From the NCBI GenBank assembly GCA_035293985.1, contig DATGLS010000027.1, positions 1-64,000 on the forward strand: a stretch of DNA of 64,000 nucleotides, given 5' to 3'. The notes under the pieces were generated by a model. The model was not told where the DNA came from. It saw only the letters and a list, made by a program, of their open reading frames with translations, and searched no databases. This document shows, piece after piece, positions 48,893-58,297 of the stretch. Source of the DNA: JAVDCA01 sp035293985 (GTDB lineage Bacteria > Pseudomonadota > Alphaproteobacteria > Rhizobiales > Xanthobacteraceae). The number at the start of each line of letters is the position of its first letter. Positions within the stretch are counted from its first letter, which is position 1. Position numbers and translations under genes: made by a program.

Positions 48893-50905
48893 ATGACAGC
48901 CCCGACCTCAGCTTCGTCTTCGTCGCCTTCTCCTCAATCTCCGTCGTCGTCCGCAACGTCGCCGCGACATTGGCTCGTGCTCGCCGTCGTGCTGATGGGC
49001 ACGTTCATGGCGATCCTCGACGTCGCGATCGTCAACGTCGCGATCCCGTCGATCCGCGCCGATCTGCACGCGAGCTTCGGCGAGGTCGAGCTGGTGGTGA
49101 CCGCCTATACGCTGACCTATGCGTGCCTGCTGGTGAGCGGCGGGCGACTCGGCGACCTCTACGGCCGCAAGCTCCTGTTCGTCACCGGCCTCGCCGTGTT
49201 CGGCGCGGCCTCGGCGCTGTGCGGGCTCGCGCCAAGCAGTTGGACGCTGATCGCGGCGCGCGCCGCACAAGGCGTCGGCGGCGCGCTGATGTACCCGCAG
49301 GTGCTCGCCATCATCCAGGTCACGTTCGCGGGAGAGGAACGCGGCAAGGCATTGGCCATCTTCGGGTCGGTCATCGGCGTTGCGGCGATCGCCGGGCAGA
49401 TCCTCGGTGGGGCGCTGCTGGCCCTCGATCTGTGGCATCTCGAATGGCGGCCGATCTTCCTCATCAACGTGCCGCTCGCCGTCGGCACCATTCTGGGCGC
49501 GGTCTTCATTCTGCCGCGCGATCAGCGACAGGCGAACGTCGGGCTCGACATTGGCGGCGTGGCGCTCGCGGTGCCGGCGCTGCTGCTGCTGATCGTGCCG
49601 CTGCTCGAGGGCCGCGAGGCCGGCTGGCCGACCTGGATGATCGCTTGTCTCGTCGGTTCCGTTCCGGCGCTCGCGCTTTTCGTCTGGTACGAGCGTTGGT
49701 TCGGCAAACGGGGCGGAACGCCGCTCGTGCCCACCGACCTCTTCACGAGCCGCCGCTTCGCGGTCGGCGTCCCGATCGCGGCGCTGTTCATGGCGTCCAC
49801 CGCCGGATTCCTCCTGGTTCTTGCGATCTATCTGCAGGTCGGGCTCGGGTTTTCGCCGATCGGTTCGGGTCTCACCTACACGCCGTCGGCGGTCGGCTTC
49901 CTGATCACGTCGCTGGCCGCGCCACGCTACGTGCCGCTGCTCGGCCGCCACGTGCTCACCCTCGGATATGTGGTCGGCGCCTTCGGGCTTCTCGGGACGG
50001 CGGCGACGGCCTTCGCGGCCGGCACGCACTTGCAGGGTTTCGAGCTCGCCCCGTGTCTCTTCATCGCCGGGCTCGGGCAGGGGCTGGGCATGAGCCCGCT
50101 GGTCGGCACGGTGATCGCGGGCCTCGGCCCACGCGAGGCGGGCGCCGGCGCGGGCGTCGTCACCACGACGCTGCAGGTCGGCAACGCGCTGGGCGTCGCC
50201 CTCATCAGCCTGTTGTTTTTCGCGCAGGTCGGAAATGTGGGAGCCGGCGAGCCCGGCGCGGCGTACGCGAACGCGTTCGCCAAGGTCCTGCCGGCGAGCG
50301 CGGCGCTGTTGCTCATCGCCGCCGTCCTGGTGCGGCGATTGCCGAGCACGCCGTACGAGGTGAGCAACGCGCTGCTCGAGCGCCTGCCCGGGTGGAGCGG
50401 TCTTGCCTACTCGATGTTCCTGATGACCGGCGGCAGGGTCGGCGAGGGCCTTTTTCATGACGTGCTCGCGCGGGTGACCGAGCGGCGCACGTTGCGCACG
50501 CAGCGGGCGCCGGCGCCGCCCGGCGAATTCCTCGCCTTTCACTTTCACGCCGCCGAAGCCGATATGGCGTGGCTGCGCTACCTGATGCGCGAGGCGCTCG
50601 TGTGCGGCAACGGCGACGTCCCGCACGAAGCCGAGCGCGTGCCGGTGATCCAGGCGCAAGTGGACGAGGTTCGCCGCCGGCAGGCGGACGGATTGCTGCC
50701 GGCGCACATGGATCCCGCCCTGCTGCGGCTCGTCGGCTTTGCGCTCGTGAGCTATCCGCGGATGATGGCGCCGATCACCCGCATGACCACCGGAATGACG
50801 CCGGACGATCCGCGTTTCGTCGCCGCGTGGGAAAACATGCTGCGCGAGGTCGGCTCGCTGTTCCAGGACCAGGCGGCACGCGAGAGGGCACGAAGGCTGC
50901 CGTGA
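48893..50905 (+). CDS. DHA2-type MFS exporter with C-terminal TetR-like ligand-binding domain
   Basis: A 670-residue protein. Residues about 25-480 are a 14-helix DHA2 drug-exporter (VLMGTFMAILDVAIVNVAIPSI; GGRLGDLYGRKLLFVTG; RAAQGVGGALMYPQVLAII). After residue about 545 comes FHFHAAEADMAWLRYLMREALVCGNGDVPHEAERVPVIQAQVDEVRRRQADGLLPAHMDPALLRLVGFALVSYPRMM..., which matches the C-terminal ligand and dimer domain of TetR regulators, without any helix-turn-helix. This transporter-TetR_C fusion is unusual and may sense the exported compound. It follows the LuxR gene by 7 bases. Confidence 0.88.
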   Translation: MTAPTSASSSSPSPQSPSSSATSPRHWLVLAVVLMGTFMAILDVAIVNVAIPSIRADLHASFGEVELVVTAYTLTYACLLVSGGRLGDLYGRKLLFVTGLAVFGAASALCGLAPSSWTLIAARAAQGVGGALMYPQVLAIIQVTFAGEERGKALAIFGSVIGVAAIAGQILGGALLALDLWHLEWRPIFLINVPLAVGTILGAVFILPRDQRQANVGLDIGGVALAVPALLLLIVPLLEGREAGWPTWMIACLVGSVPALALFVWYERWFGKRGGTPLVPTDLFTSRRFAVGVPIAALFMASTAGFLLVLAIYLQVGLGFSPIGSGLTYTPSAVGFLITSLAAPRYVPLLGRHVLTLGYVVGAFGLLGTAATAFAAGTHLQGFELAPCLFIAGLGQGLGMSPLVGTVIAGLGPREAGAGAGVVTTTLQVGNALGVALISLLFFAQVGNVGAGEPGAAYANAFAKVLPASAALLLIAAVLVRRLPSTPYEVSNALLERLPGWSGLAYSMFLMTGGRVGEGLFHDVLARVTERRTLRTQRAPAPPGEFLAFHFHAAEADMAWLRYLMREALVCGNGDVPHEAERVPVIQAQVDEVRRRQADGLLPAHMDPALLRLVGFALVSYPRMMAPITRMTTGMTPDDPRFVAAWENMLREVGSLFQDQAARERARRLP

Positions 50906-51159
50906 TTGGCGAGGGTGCGAAGGACCGCGACGGCAAGTCTGGTCGGCATTCGGTTCTCTCCAAGGCCCGGCGGCGGGCAAATTCTTCTAGTGCATGGCTA
51001 TTGAGGCGCGGATGCCCTGGCAAGCCGGCCGTGTGCTTGCCCACCCCGGCTGCACAACTTGCGGCGAAAATGTTCTAGTATGCCTCGCGCCGACGATACC
51101 GGCGGCCCGGGGATGCTTGCGCGGCATCCTGCAGGCGGATCAGTGGCGTGGGAGCCGGA

Positions 51160-51867
51160 ATGCGTCGATGCATCGCTGTCTTCGTGGCGACGGTCGCCAT
51201 CGCGTCGGCGGCGCCGCTGCCGGCGGGCGCCGCCTTTGCGCCGGATTCCGGGCTGGGCCGCTCATCGTCGGAGCGGGTCGGCCCGTCATTGCGTGTCCCG
51301 ACCGAACGCATCGACGCGGCCGCGAAGGCCAGCATCAGCGCGCTCGACCTGCAGACCACGTTTCCCCGCCGCGAGGACCCGGTCCGATACAACATACCGG
51401 TTCCGGAAGTGCTCATCTGGATCGCCGTCGCGGTGGTCGCAGGCTTCGTCCTTTATGCGCTGCGCGATCCGCTGCTGGCGCTGCTGGGCAGGCGCAGCGA
51501 GCAATGGGAGACGGCGGAGGCCGGCGGCGACACGACGATGCCGGCGCCCGGCGCCGACGCGCTCACGGCCGCCGATGCGCTGAGCCGCGAAGGCCGTTTC
51601 GTCGAAGCAATGCACCTGCTGCTGCTGCAGAGTCTCGCCGACATCCGTGAGCAGTTGCGCGAGACCTTCGCGGACTCGTGGACCAGCCGCGAGATCCTGC
51701 GCGGCGCGCGGCTCGACCCGGCGGGGCGCTCTTCGCTGCGCGAGATCATCGCGGCGGTGGAGCGCACCTATTTCGGCGGCTACCCGGCGCAAGGCGACGA
51801 CTACGCGGCGTGCCGGCGCAATTTCGATTCCTTGCGCCGCATCTTGCGCGGCGGCGCGCCCGCGTGA
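51160..51867 (+). CDS. DUF4129 domain membrane protein
   Basis: A 235-residue protein with a signal-like N-terminal helix (CIAVFVATVAIASAAPLPAGAA), one transmembrane segment (VLIWIAVAVVAGFVLYAL) and a cytoplasmic DUF4129 domain (LSREGRFVEAMHLLLLQSLADIREQ, then SWTSREILRGARL, RTYFGGYPAQGDDYAACRRNFDSL). DUF4129 proteins often sit beside transglutaminase or MoxR-DUF58 genes. It starts the six-gene envelope operon. GGGAG precedes the ATG. Confidence 0.88.
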   Translation: MRRCIAVFVATVAIASAAPLPAGAAFAPDSGLGRSSSERVGPSLRVPTERIDAAAKASISALDLQTTFPRREDPVRYNIPVPEVLIWIAVAVVAGFVLYALRDPLLALLGRRSEQWETAEAGGDTTMPAPGADALTAADALSREGRFVEAMHLLLLQSLADIREQLRETFADSWTSREILRGARLDPAGRSSLREIIAAVERTYFGGYPAQGDDYAACRRNFDSLRRILRGGAPA

Positions 51868-51880
51868 CGGCCATAGCACC

Positions 51881-53146
51881 ATGAGCAGCTCCGGCAACTC
51901 GCGCACGATCGTCATCTGGCTCGTGGTGCTGATCGCGCTCGGGGTCGGCACGCTCTTCTACTTCGTCGTCGGCGGCAGCCAGAGCACCGATACGGTCGGC
52001 GCGTCGACCTTCTCGCGCTCGGCGATCGGCTATGCCGGCATCGCCGACGTCATGCACCGGGTCGGGGTGCGCGTGATCAAGAGCCGCGGCGATTCGGTCG
52101 CCAAGGTCAATCTGCAGGGCGTGCTGGTCGTCGCCGAGCCGTCGGGCACCGCGTCGCCGCAACTGATGAGCAGCCTGCTCAACGCCCGCACGGTCCTGCT
52201 CGTCCTGCCGAAATGGACCGGCGTGCCGAGCACCAGCCACGCCGGGTGGATCGATTCGGTCACCGACCTGCGCGCCTTATCGGTACGCGAGGCCTCCCAT
52301 CTCTCCATCGACGTCGTGCGCCTTCCCGTCGCGCCGACCTGGACGCACAACGAGATCGGCCGGGTCCCGGTGTTCTCCGACAACGTCCAGCTCATCAGGT
52401 CCTCGCGCCTGCGGCCGATCGTCGGCAGCGACAAGGGCATGCTGGTCGGCGAGCAGCGCAGCGGCGCGCGGCGCCTGTGGGTGCTGGCCGACCCAGACGT
52501 GATGGAGAACTACGGCCTCGGCTCCGCCGCCAACGCCGAGTTCTCGGTCGCGCTGATCGACGCGCTACGTGGCGAGGACGGCAATGTGGTCTTCGACGAG
52601 ACCGTGCACGGCTTCAGCGACGCCGGCAGCTCGCCGCTCGCGATCCTCTTCCAGTTTCCCTTCGTGCTGGTGACCGTGCAGGGCGCCGTCGCGGTAGCGC
52701 TGCTGCTGTGGGCGACCATGCGCCGGTTCGGCGCGCCCATCGCGCTGCCGCCGGCGCTGCAGGCGGGCAAGCGCAGCCTGATCGAGACGACCGCGAACCT
52801 GTTCGCGCATACGCGTCACCGCCCGATCATCCTGCAGCGCTACATCCACGAGATCGTGCAGGACGTGGGGCGCCAGTTGCATGCGCCGGCCGGGCTCGGC
52901 GAGGCGGGGCTGGTGGACTGGCTGCGGCGCGTCGGCCGCTCGCGCGACGTCGAGGCCGATTGCGGGGAGATCCTGCGGCGCGCCGACGAGCTGGTGGCGA
53001 GCCGGCGCGGCGGCGCGGCGCTGTCGGCGCTCGCGCGCGACATTTTTCGATGGAAGCGGGAGGTGACGGATGGAGTTCCGGGATATTCGCGGCTTGACCG
53101 AAACGATCCGGAGCGAGATCGGCAAGGCCGTCGTCGGGCAGGATGA
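51881..53146 (+). CDS. DUF4350 domain membrane protein
   Basis: A 421-residue protein with an N-terminal transmembrane helix (TIVIWLVVLIALGVGTLFYFVV), a DUF4350 domain with a GATase-like core (GYAGIADVMHRVGVRVIKSRG; VLVVAEPSG; LWVLADPDVMENYGL), and a second helix (FVLVTVQGAVAVALLLWATM). About 100 helical residues follow. It begins 13 bases after DUF4129 and overlaps the MoxR start by 77 bases; its last 26 residues (VTDGVPGYSRLDRNDPERDRQ) are read in a second frame over the MoxR start. Confidence 0.88.
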   Translation: MSSSGNSRTIVIWLVVLIALGVGTLFYFVVGGSQSTDTVGASTFSRSAIGYAGIADVMHRVGVRVIKSRGDSVAKVNLQGVLVVAEPSGTASPQLMSSLLNARTVLLVLPKWTGVPSTSHAGWIDSVTDLRALSVREASHLSIDVVRLPVAPTWTHNEIGRVPVFSDNVQLIRSSRLRPIVGSDKGMLVGEQRSGARRLWVLADPDVMENYGLGSAANAEFSVALIDALRGEDGNVVFDETVHGFSDAGSSPLAILFQFPFVLVTVQGAVAVALLLWATMRRFGAPIALPPALQAGKRSLIETTANLFAHTRHRPIILQRYIHEIVQDVGRQLHAPAGLGEAGLVDWLRRVGRSRDVEADCGEILRRADELVASRRGGAALSALARDIFRWKREVTDGVPGYSRLDRNDPERDRQGRRRAG

Positions 53147-54026
53147 CGTCATCGACCTGATGCTGACCAGCCTGCTGGTCAACGGCCATATCCTGCTCGA
53201 GGGCGTGCCCGGCACGGCTAAGACGTTGCTGGCGCAATGCTTCGCGGCGAGCCTGTCGATCAAGTTCGGCCGCATCCAGTTCACGCCCGACCTGATGCCG
53301 GGGGACGTGCTCGGCACAAACCTGTTCAACTTCCAGACCAACGCTTTCACGCTCACCAAGGGGCCGATCTTCACCGAGCTCCTGCTCGCAGACGAGATCA
53401 ACCGCGCGCCGCCGAAGACGCAGGCCGCGCTGCTGCAGGCGATGAACGAGCGCATCGTGACGATCGACGGGCGCGACTATGCGCTCGGCGACGACTTCAT
53501 GGTCATCGCGACGCAGAATCCGATCGAGCAGCAGGGCACCTATCCGCTTCCCGAGGCGCAGCTCGACCGCTTTCTGTTCAAGATCGTGATCGACCATCCG
53601 GGCCGCGACGAGGAGCGCGAGATCGTGCGCCGGCACGGCCATCGCTCCGCCATGCCGCGGCTCGAGGACTTCGGCCTGAAAGCGGTCGCCGATTCACACA
53701 TGCTCACGGCGGTGCGCGACGAGGTGATGCGCATCCACCTTTCCGAGGAGCTGCTCGACTACATCGTCGACGTCATCCGCGGCACGCGCGAGCATGCCTC
53801 GCTCGACGTCGGCGCCTCGACCCGCGCCGCCAACATGCTGGCATCGGCGGCGCGCGCGTTCGCAGCCCTCAACGGGCGCGACTTCGTCATCCCGGACGAC
53901 GTCAAGATCCTGGCGCTGCCGGCGCTGCGCCATCGCGTGATCCTGTCGGCGAGCGCCGAGATCGAGGGGCTCTCGGCCGACCGGGTCGTGAGCGAGATTC
54001 TCGACCGCACGGCGGCGCCGCGATGA
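53070..54026 (+). CDS. MoxR family AAA+ ATPase
   Basis: A 318-residue AAA+ ATPase with Walker A EGVPGTAKTLLAQ, Walker B LLLADEINRAPPKTQ, sensor 1 in IATQNPIEQQGTYPLPEAQLDRFLF and a helical lid domain ending at the sensor-2 region. MoxR ATPases act as chaperone-like remodellers, usually with VWA or DUF58 proteins. GGGAGG lies 9 bases before the ATG, inside the end of the DUF4350 gene. The stop overlaps the DUF58 start as ATGA. Confidence 0.96.
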   Translation: MEFRDIRGLTETIRSEIGKAVVGQDDVIDLMLTSLLVNGHILLEGVPGTAKTLLAQCFAASLSIKFGRIQFTPDLMPGDVLGTNLFNFQTNAFTLTKGPIFTELLLADEINRAPPKTQAALLQAMNERIVTIDGRDYALGDDFMVIATQNPIEQQGTYPLPEAQLDRFLFKIVIDHPGRDEEREIVRRHGHRSAMPRLEDFGLKAVADSHMLTAVRDEVMRIHLSEELLDYIVDVIRGTREHASLDVGASTRAANMLASAARAFAALNGRDFVIPDDVKILALPALRHRVILSASAEIEGLSADRVVSEILDRTAAPR

Positions 54027-55336
54027 TCCAGCCGACGCTGCGCGCGTTCACGATCTTCGCCATCGGCGTGCCGCTCGCCCTGTTGCTCGCGATCTACGAT
54101 CCGGCGCTGTGGCTGTGGTCGTTCGCGTATGGCGCGCTGGTCTTGGCTGTGATCGCGGCCGATTTCGCCCGGGCCTTTCCGCCGCGCCGCCTGCAGGCGA
54201 CCGTGGACACCCCGCATAGCCTGCAGGTCGGCGACCATGGGCTCCTGACGGTGACGATCGCACCGGCCGCGCGGCAGCGGCGGCTCTCGTTCGAGCTGGT
54301 GCGCGAGCAGTCGCCCGACGCCGACCCGGGCGAGATCGTCCGTGTGGTGCGCGAGCCCGGGCAGGCCGCGCAGGTGCGCTTTCCGCTGTGGGCGCAGCGG
54401 CGCGGCAAGATGCACATCATCGGGATCTGGGTGCGCTGGCGCGGCCCGTTCGGGCTCGTCCAGCTCAGCCGGCGCATCGCCGTCGATCGCTTGATCGACG
54501 TCGTGCCGAACGTGCGCGGGGTGCGCAGCTCGGCGCTGCAGTTCTTCTCACGCGAGGTTCTGTTCGGCAACAAGGTGCAGGAGCAGCGCGGCGAGGGCAC
54601 CGAGTTCGACGCACTGCGCGAGTATACGGCCGGGCTCGACAGCCGCTTCATCGACTGGAAGCACTCGGCGCGCCATCGCAAGCTCTTGAGCAAGGAGTTC
54701 CGCACGGAGCGCAACCACCAGATCATCCTCGCGTTCGACACCGGCTACCTCATGGTCGACCCGGTCGACGGGCTGCCGCGGCTCGATCACGCCATCAATG
54801 CGGGCCTGCTGCTCGCCTGGATCTCGCTGCAGGGCGGCGACTTCGTCGGGCTGCTCGCTTTCGACGAGGTGCTGCGCCAGTATCATCAGCCGCGCCGCGG
54901 GGTCGCCAATTTCCCGCGCCTGCAGCGCGCGACCGCCGGGCTCGACTATCGCCACAGCGAGACCAACTTCACGCTCGGCCTCGCCGAGCTCGGCGCGCGG
55001 CTGCAGCGGCGCGCGCTGGTGATCCTGTTCACCGATTTCGTCGACACCGTCACGGCCGAGCTGATGATCGAGGCGACGCAGCGGATCGCGAGGCGCCACG
55101 TCGTGGTCTTCGTAACCCTGCGCGATGCGATCCTGCACGGGCTCGCCGACGCGCCGCCGGTCTCGTTCGGGGCCGTCGCCCAATCCGTGATCGCGCACGG
55201 CTTCCTGCGCGAACGTCTCACCGTGTTCGAGCGGCTGCAGCGGATCGGCATCCACTGTCTCGACGTGCCGAGCCGCTCGTTGCCGGTCGGGCTGATCAAT
55301 CGTTATCTTATGATCAAGCAGCGAGGCCTGTTGTGA
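54023..55336 (+). CDS. DUF58 domain protein
   Basis: A 437-residue protein with two N-terminal membrane helices (FTIFAIGVPLALLLAIY; LWSFAYGALVLAVIAADF) and the DUF58 signature EFDALREYTAGLDSRFIDWKHSARHRKLL. The following VWA-like segment (QIILAFDTGYLM) has a weakened metal site, DTG instead of DxSxS. DUF58 proteins are thought to be the substrate or partner of MoxR. Its GTGA stop overlaps the next start. Confidence 0.94.
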   Translation: MIQPTLRAFTIFAIGVPLALLLAIYDPALWLWSFAYGALVLAVIAADFARAFPPRRLQATVDTPHSLQVGDHGLLTVTIAPAARQRRLSFELVREQSPDADPGEIVRVVREPGQAAQVRFPLWAQRRGKMHIIGIWVRWRGPFGLVQLSRRIAVDRLIDVVPNVRGVRSSALQFFSREVLFGNKVQEQRGEGTEFDALREYTAGLDSRFIDWKHSARHRKLLSKEFRTERNHQIILAFDTGYLMVDPVDGLPRLDHAINAGLLLAWISLQGGDFVGLLAFDEVLRQYHQPRRGVANFPRLQRATAGLDYRHSETNFTLGLAELGARLQRRALVILFTDFVDTVTAELMIEATQRIARRHVVVFVTLRDAILHGLADAPPVSFGAVAQSVIAHGFLRERLTVFERLQRIGIHCLDVPSRSLPVGLINRYLMIKQRGLL

Positions 55337-56391
55337 GCATCGAGAGCGAGATCGCGAGCGAGGTGGCAGGGCTGCAGCCGGGGCAGCGGCCGGCCATCAC
55401 GCTCAAGAGCGCCGAGTTCCGCCGCACCCGCGAGCAGGGCTGGGCGGATTTGGAAAAGCTGATCGGCATCACCCAGGGCAAGGGCGTGCGGGCGCTTTCG
55501 CCTGACGAGCTCGAGCGCATGCCGCAGCTCTACCGTGCGACGCTCTCCTCGCTGTCGGTTGCGCGCGCGATCGCGCTCGACCGCAACCTGCTGCTCTACC
55601 TGGAAAGCCTGTCGCTGCGCGCCTACCTGGCGCTGTACTCGCCGCGCATCGGGATCATCGAAGCCGGCCGCCAGTTCCTGCGCGCGTTTCCGGCCGCCGT
55701 TATTTCGGCGCGCTGGCACGTGCTGATCGCCTTCCTGTCCCTCGCGCTCGGCATCGTGGCGGGCTTCTGGCTCACGATCGGCGACGAGAGCTGGTTCACC
55801 ACCTTCGTGCCGGGCTGGCTCTCCGGCGGGCGGGGCGTCGCGAGCACGCGGGCGTCGCTGCTCAACGGCGAAATCTTCGCGCCGTGGCCCGGCTTTGCGG
55901 TCTCACTCGGCATCGTCTCCAACTACCTGTTCAGCCACAACACGCTGGTCGGCATCCTCTCCTTCAGCCTCGGCCTTTTCGCCGGCGTGCCGACCGTCCT
56001 GCTGCTCGCCTACCAGGGGCTCACTCTCGGCGCCTTCCTGGCGCTGCACTACAATCGCGACCTCACCGTCGATTTCCTCGGCTGGTTGTCGATTCACGGC
56101 GTGACCGAGCTCACGGCCATCGTGCTGTTCGGCGCGGGCGGGCTCGTGCTCGCCGAGAAGATGCTGTTTCCCGACCGCTATTCGCGCGTCGACAGCCTCG
56201 CGCTGCACGGCCGCCGCGCCGCCGAGATCGCCGTCGGCGCCGTGATGATGCTGTTCGTCGCCGGGATCCTGGAAGGCGAGTTCCGCCAGCTCGTCGCCTC
56301 GACGCCGTGGCGCTTCGTCATCGCGGCCGCGAGCGCGGTCGGCTGGCTCTGCTATCTCATCTTGCTGCGGCCGCGGGAGCCGGCGCTGTGA
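55333..56391 (+). CDS. SpoIIM-like (stage II sporulation protein M family) membrane protein
   Basis: A 352-residue protein. The first 120 residues are cytoplasmic helices (SAEFRRTREQGWADLEKLIG; LYRATLSSLSVARAIALDRN), followed by five or six transmembrane segments (VLIAFLSLALGIVAGFWL; VGILSFSLGLFAGVPTVLLLAYQGLTLGAFLAL; HGVTELTAIVLFGAGGLVLAEKML) of the SpoIIM family. In non-sporulating bacteria it is an envelope protein of unknown role that is often encoded with MoxR, DUF58 and RDD. A GTG start overlaps the DUF58 stop. Confidence 0.92.
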   Translation: MSIESEIASEVAGLQPGQRPAITLKSAEFRRTREQGWADLEKLIGITQGKGVRALSPDELERMPQLYRATLSSLSVARAIALDRNLLLYLESLSLRAYLALYSPRIGIIEAGRQFLRAFPAAVISARWHVLIAFLSLALGIVAGFWLTIGDESWFTTFVPGWLSGGRGVASTRASLLNGEIFAPWPGFAVSLGIVSNYLFSHNTLVGILSFSLGLFAGVPTVLLLAYQGLTLGAFLALHYNRDLTVDFLGWLSIHGVTELTAIVLFGAGGLVLAEKMLFPDRYSRVDSLALHGRRAAEIAVGAVMMLFVAGILEGEFRQLVASTPWRFVIAAASAVGWLCYLILLRPREPAL

Positions 56392-57287
56392 CCACGACCG
56401 ACGCCGCCGCCAATGTGCTGCGCCGCGAGTGGCGCAAGCGGCGCGAGATCGTGACGCCCGAGGCCGTCCCGCTGACCGTCGAGCTCGCCGAGTTCAGCGA
56501 GCGCGCCATCGCGCTGCTGATCGACCTCGTGATCCTGTTCGTCGCGATCTTCGTGCTCCTGTTCATGCTCGCCTTCCTGACGGTGAAAGGATTGAGCGGC
56601 GTCGTGTTCGTCGGCGTGCTGATGCTCGTGCTGTTCTTCTCCCGCGTCGTCTATTTCATCCACTTCGAGCTCACGGCGCGCGGCGCCACGCCCGGCAAGC
56701 GCGCGGTCGGCATCCGCGTCGTCGACCGCCGCGGCGGCCCGCTGCAGGCGTCGGCGGTGATCGCCCGCAACCTGACGCGCGAGATCGAGATCTTCCTCCC
56801 GCTGAGCATGCTCATCTCCGCGGGCGGCGGCGGCCCGGGCGTGCACTGGGGCTACCTGCTGTTGCTCGGCTGGATGATCTGCTTCCTCGCCTTGATGTTC
56901 TTCAACCGCGACCGCATGCGGGCGGGGGACCTGATCGCCGGCACCATGGTGATCGCGCTGCCGCGCCAGCGCCTGCTCGGCGACCTGGTCGAGGCCCGCG
57001 CGCGCTTCGTGTTCGCCGACGACCAGCTGGAGGCCTACGGCAAGCGCGAGCTGCAGGTGCTCGAGGACCTGCTGCGGCGGCCGAACGACCGCGAGACGCA
57101 GGTGCTGCTGCGCGACGTCGCCGACCGGATCTGCCGCAAGATCGCCTGGCCGCAGCCCCTGCCGCCGGCCGACACGGTGCCGTTCCTGCGCGACTTCTAC
57201 ACGGCGCAGCGCGCCTTTCTGGAGCGCGAGCAGCTGTTCGGCCGCCCGCGCGCCGACAAGTTCGAGGCGGCGGCGAAGCGCGACTAG
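56388..57287 (+). CDS. RDD family membrane protein
   Basis: A 299-residue protein whose first 180 residues form an RDD domain with three helices (AIALLIDLVILFVAIFVLLFML; VVFVGVLMLVLFFSRVVYFIHF; LLLLGWMICFLALMFF) and the signature GATPGKRAVGIRVVDRRGGPL. A charged cytosolic tail of about 100 residues follows (QVLEDLLRRPNDRETQVLLRDVADRI). The GTG overlaps the SpoIIM stop. It is the last gene of the coupled operon. The opening ELAEFSERAIALLID has the Asp and Arg that give the family its name. Confidence 0.92.
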   Translation: MTTTDAAANVLRREWRKRREIVTPEAVPLTVELAEFSERAIALLIDLVILFVAIFVLLFMLAFLTVKGLSGVVFVGVLMLVLFFSRVVYFIHFELTARGATPGKRAVGIRVVDRRGGPLQASAVIARNLTREIEIFLPLSMLISAGGGGPGVHWGYLLLLGWMICFLALMFFNRDRMRAGDLIAGTMVIALPRQRLLGDLVEARARFVFADDQLEAYGKRELQVLEDLLRRPNDRETQVLLRDVADRICRKIAWPQPLPPADTVPFLRDFYTAQRAFLEREQLFGRPRADKFEAAAKRD

Positions 57288-57294
57288 CTTCGTC

Positions 57295-58155
57295 TCAGTC
57301 GAAGATCGACGCGATCTGCGAGGTGTCGACGCCTTCCTTGGCGACTCGCAGGTCGTGATACGTCATGATCACGACGCAATCGATGTAGGCGATCAAGATC
57401 ACGAACCAAGCCAAGCCGACGAGGACGGAGAGCACGGGGCTCGCCACGGCGACCGCGAGCTGGATGAGCCGCTCGGCGACGATCACGGCGAAGATCAGCA
57501 GCACGATGCCGGTGATCTTCCAGCGGTAGCCCCGGGTCAGCTCGGCGCTGCGGACCATGCTGGAGAACCCGCCCAGGCCTTCGACGACGCAAGCTGGCGC
57601 CGCCACCAGCCACATGACGATCAGAAAGAACGGCGGCACCGCGACGAGCGGCAGCAACACCAACGCGAAGCCGCCGAGCACGCGGCCGATCGCCGCGAAG
57701 ACGAAGGAAGCAAAGAGCATCACGAGGATGAGCGCGAGCCCCACCAGCAGGCTCAGGCCCGTGAGCGGCAGGATCCTCGTCAGCACCCGCTGCAGTGCCT
57801 CGAGTGGGCGCAGCGGCTGACCGCGCAGGCGCTGAAAGGCTCCCATCAGGAGCACGCCCTGGCCGATCATGTTGAAACAAAGGATGAGGAGGGCAGCGAC
57901 GATGATGACGACGATCCCGGCGAGGCCGAGTGTCCACGGCGAGCCGGCAGGCCCGCGAGGGCCGGCGATCATCACGGTCCCGCTCGCCCCGCCGAACACG
58001 AAGCCGACCCCGACGCCGATTATCACGTAGGACAACAGGAGCAGGATCGGGACCGTGAGGAAGAAGATGATGTTGCGGGTGAGAATGCTCCACGCCCGGC
58101 TGATCACGTCGCCGACGCGAAAATCTCCGCCCGCGTTGATCGAGGCGAGCGTCAT
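57295..58155 (-). CDS. Multispanning membrane protein, YciC/GPDPase_memb-like (paralogue 1)
   Basis: A 286-residue protein with about six hydrophobic helices. Shared paralogue marks are the opening GGDFRVGDVISRAWSILTRNIIFFL, the middle ACVVEGLGGFSSMVRSAELTRGYRWKITG and the ending YHDLRVAKEGVDTSQIASIFD. These resemble YciC and the membrane domain fused to glycerophosphodiester phosphodiesterases, a group with no firm function. Two further copies, one dead, lie upstream on the same strand. It converges on the RDD gene with an 7-base gap. Confidence 0.85.
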   Translation of the reverse strand: MTLASINAGGDFRVGDVISRAWSILTRNIIFFLTVPILLLLSYVIIGVGVGFVFGGASGTVMIAGPRGPAGSPWTLGLAGIVVIIVAALLILCFNMIGQGVLLMGAFQRLRGQPLRPLEALQRVLTRILPLTGLSLLVGLALILVMLFASFVFAAIGRVLGGFALVLLPLVAVPPFFLIVMWLVAAPACVVEGLGGFSSMVRSAELTRGYRWKITGIVLLIFAVIVAERLIQLAVAVASPVLSVLVGLAWFVILIAYIDCVVIMTYHDLRVAKEGVDTSQIASIFD

Positions 58156-58297
58156 CGGATGCCTCCCATCACGACGGAAATCGCGCGCAGGCGTTGTCGC
58201 AAGTCAACCGTGCACCCATCGGCTTGTCAATCGAGGGCGCCTGCAGCGGCCGCGTCGCCGCGCAGCGGCAGGACGAGCGACCAGCGCTGCGGTGATC

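Noticed and set aside
51059..51081. Promoter TTGCGG / TAGTAT upstream of the DUF4129 operon
   Set aside because: The gap between boxes is only 11 bases, too short for a sigma-70 promoter.
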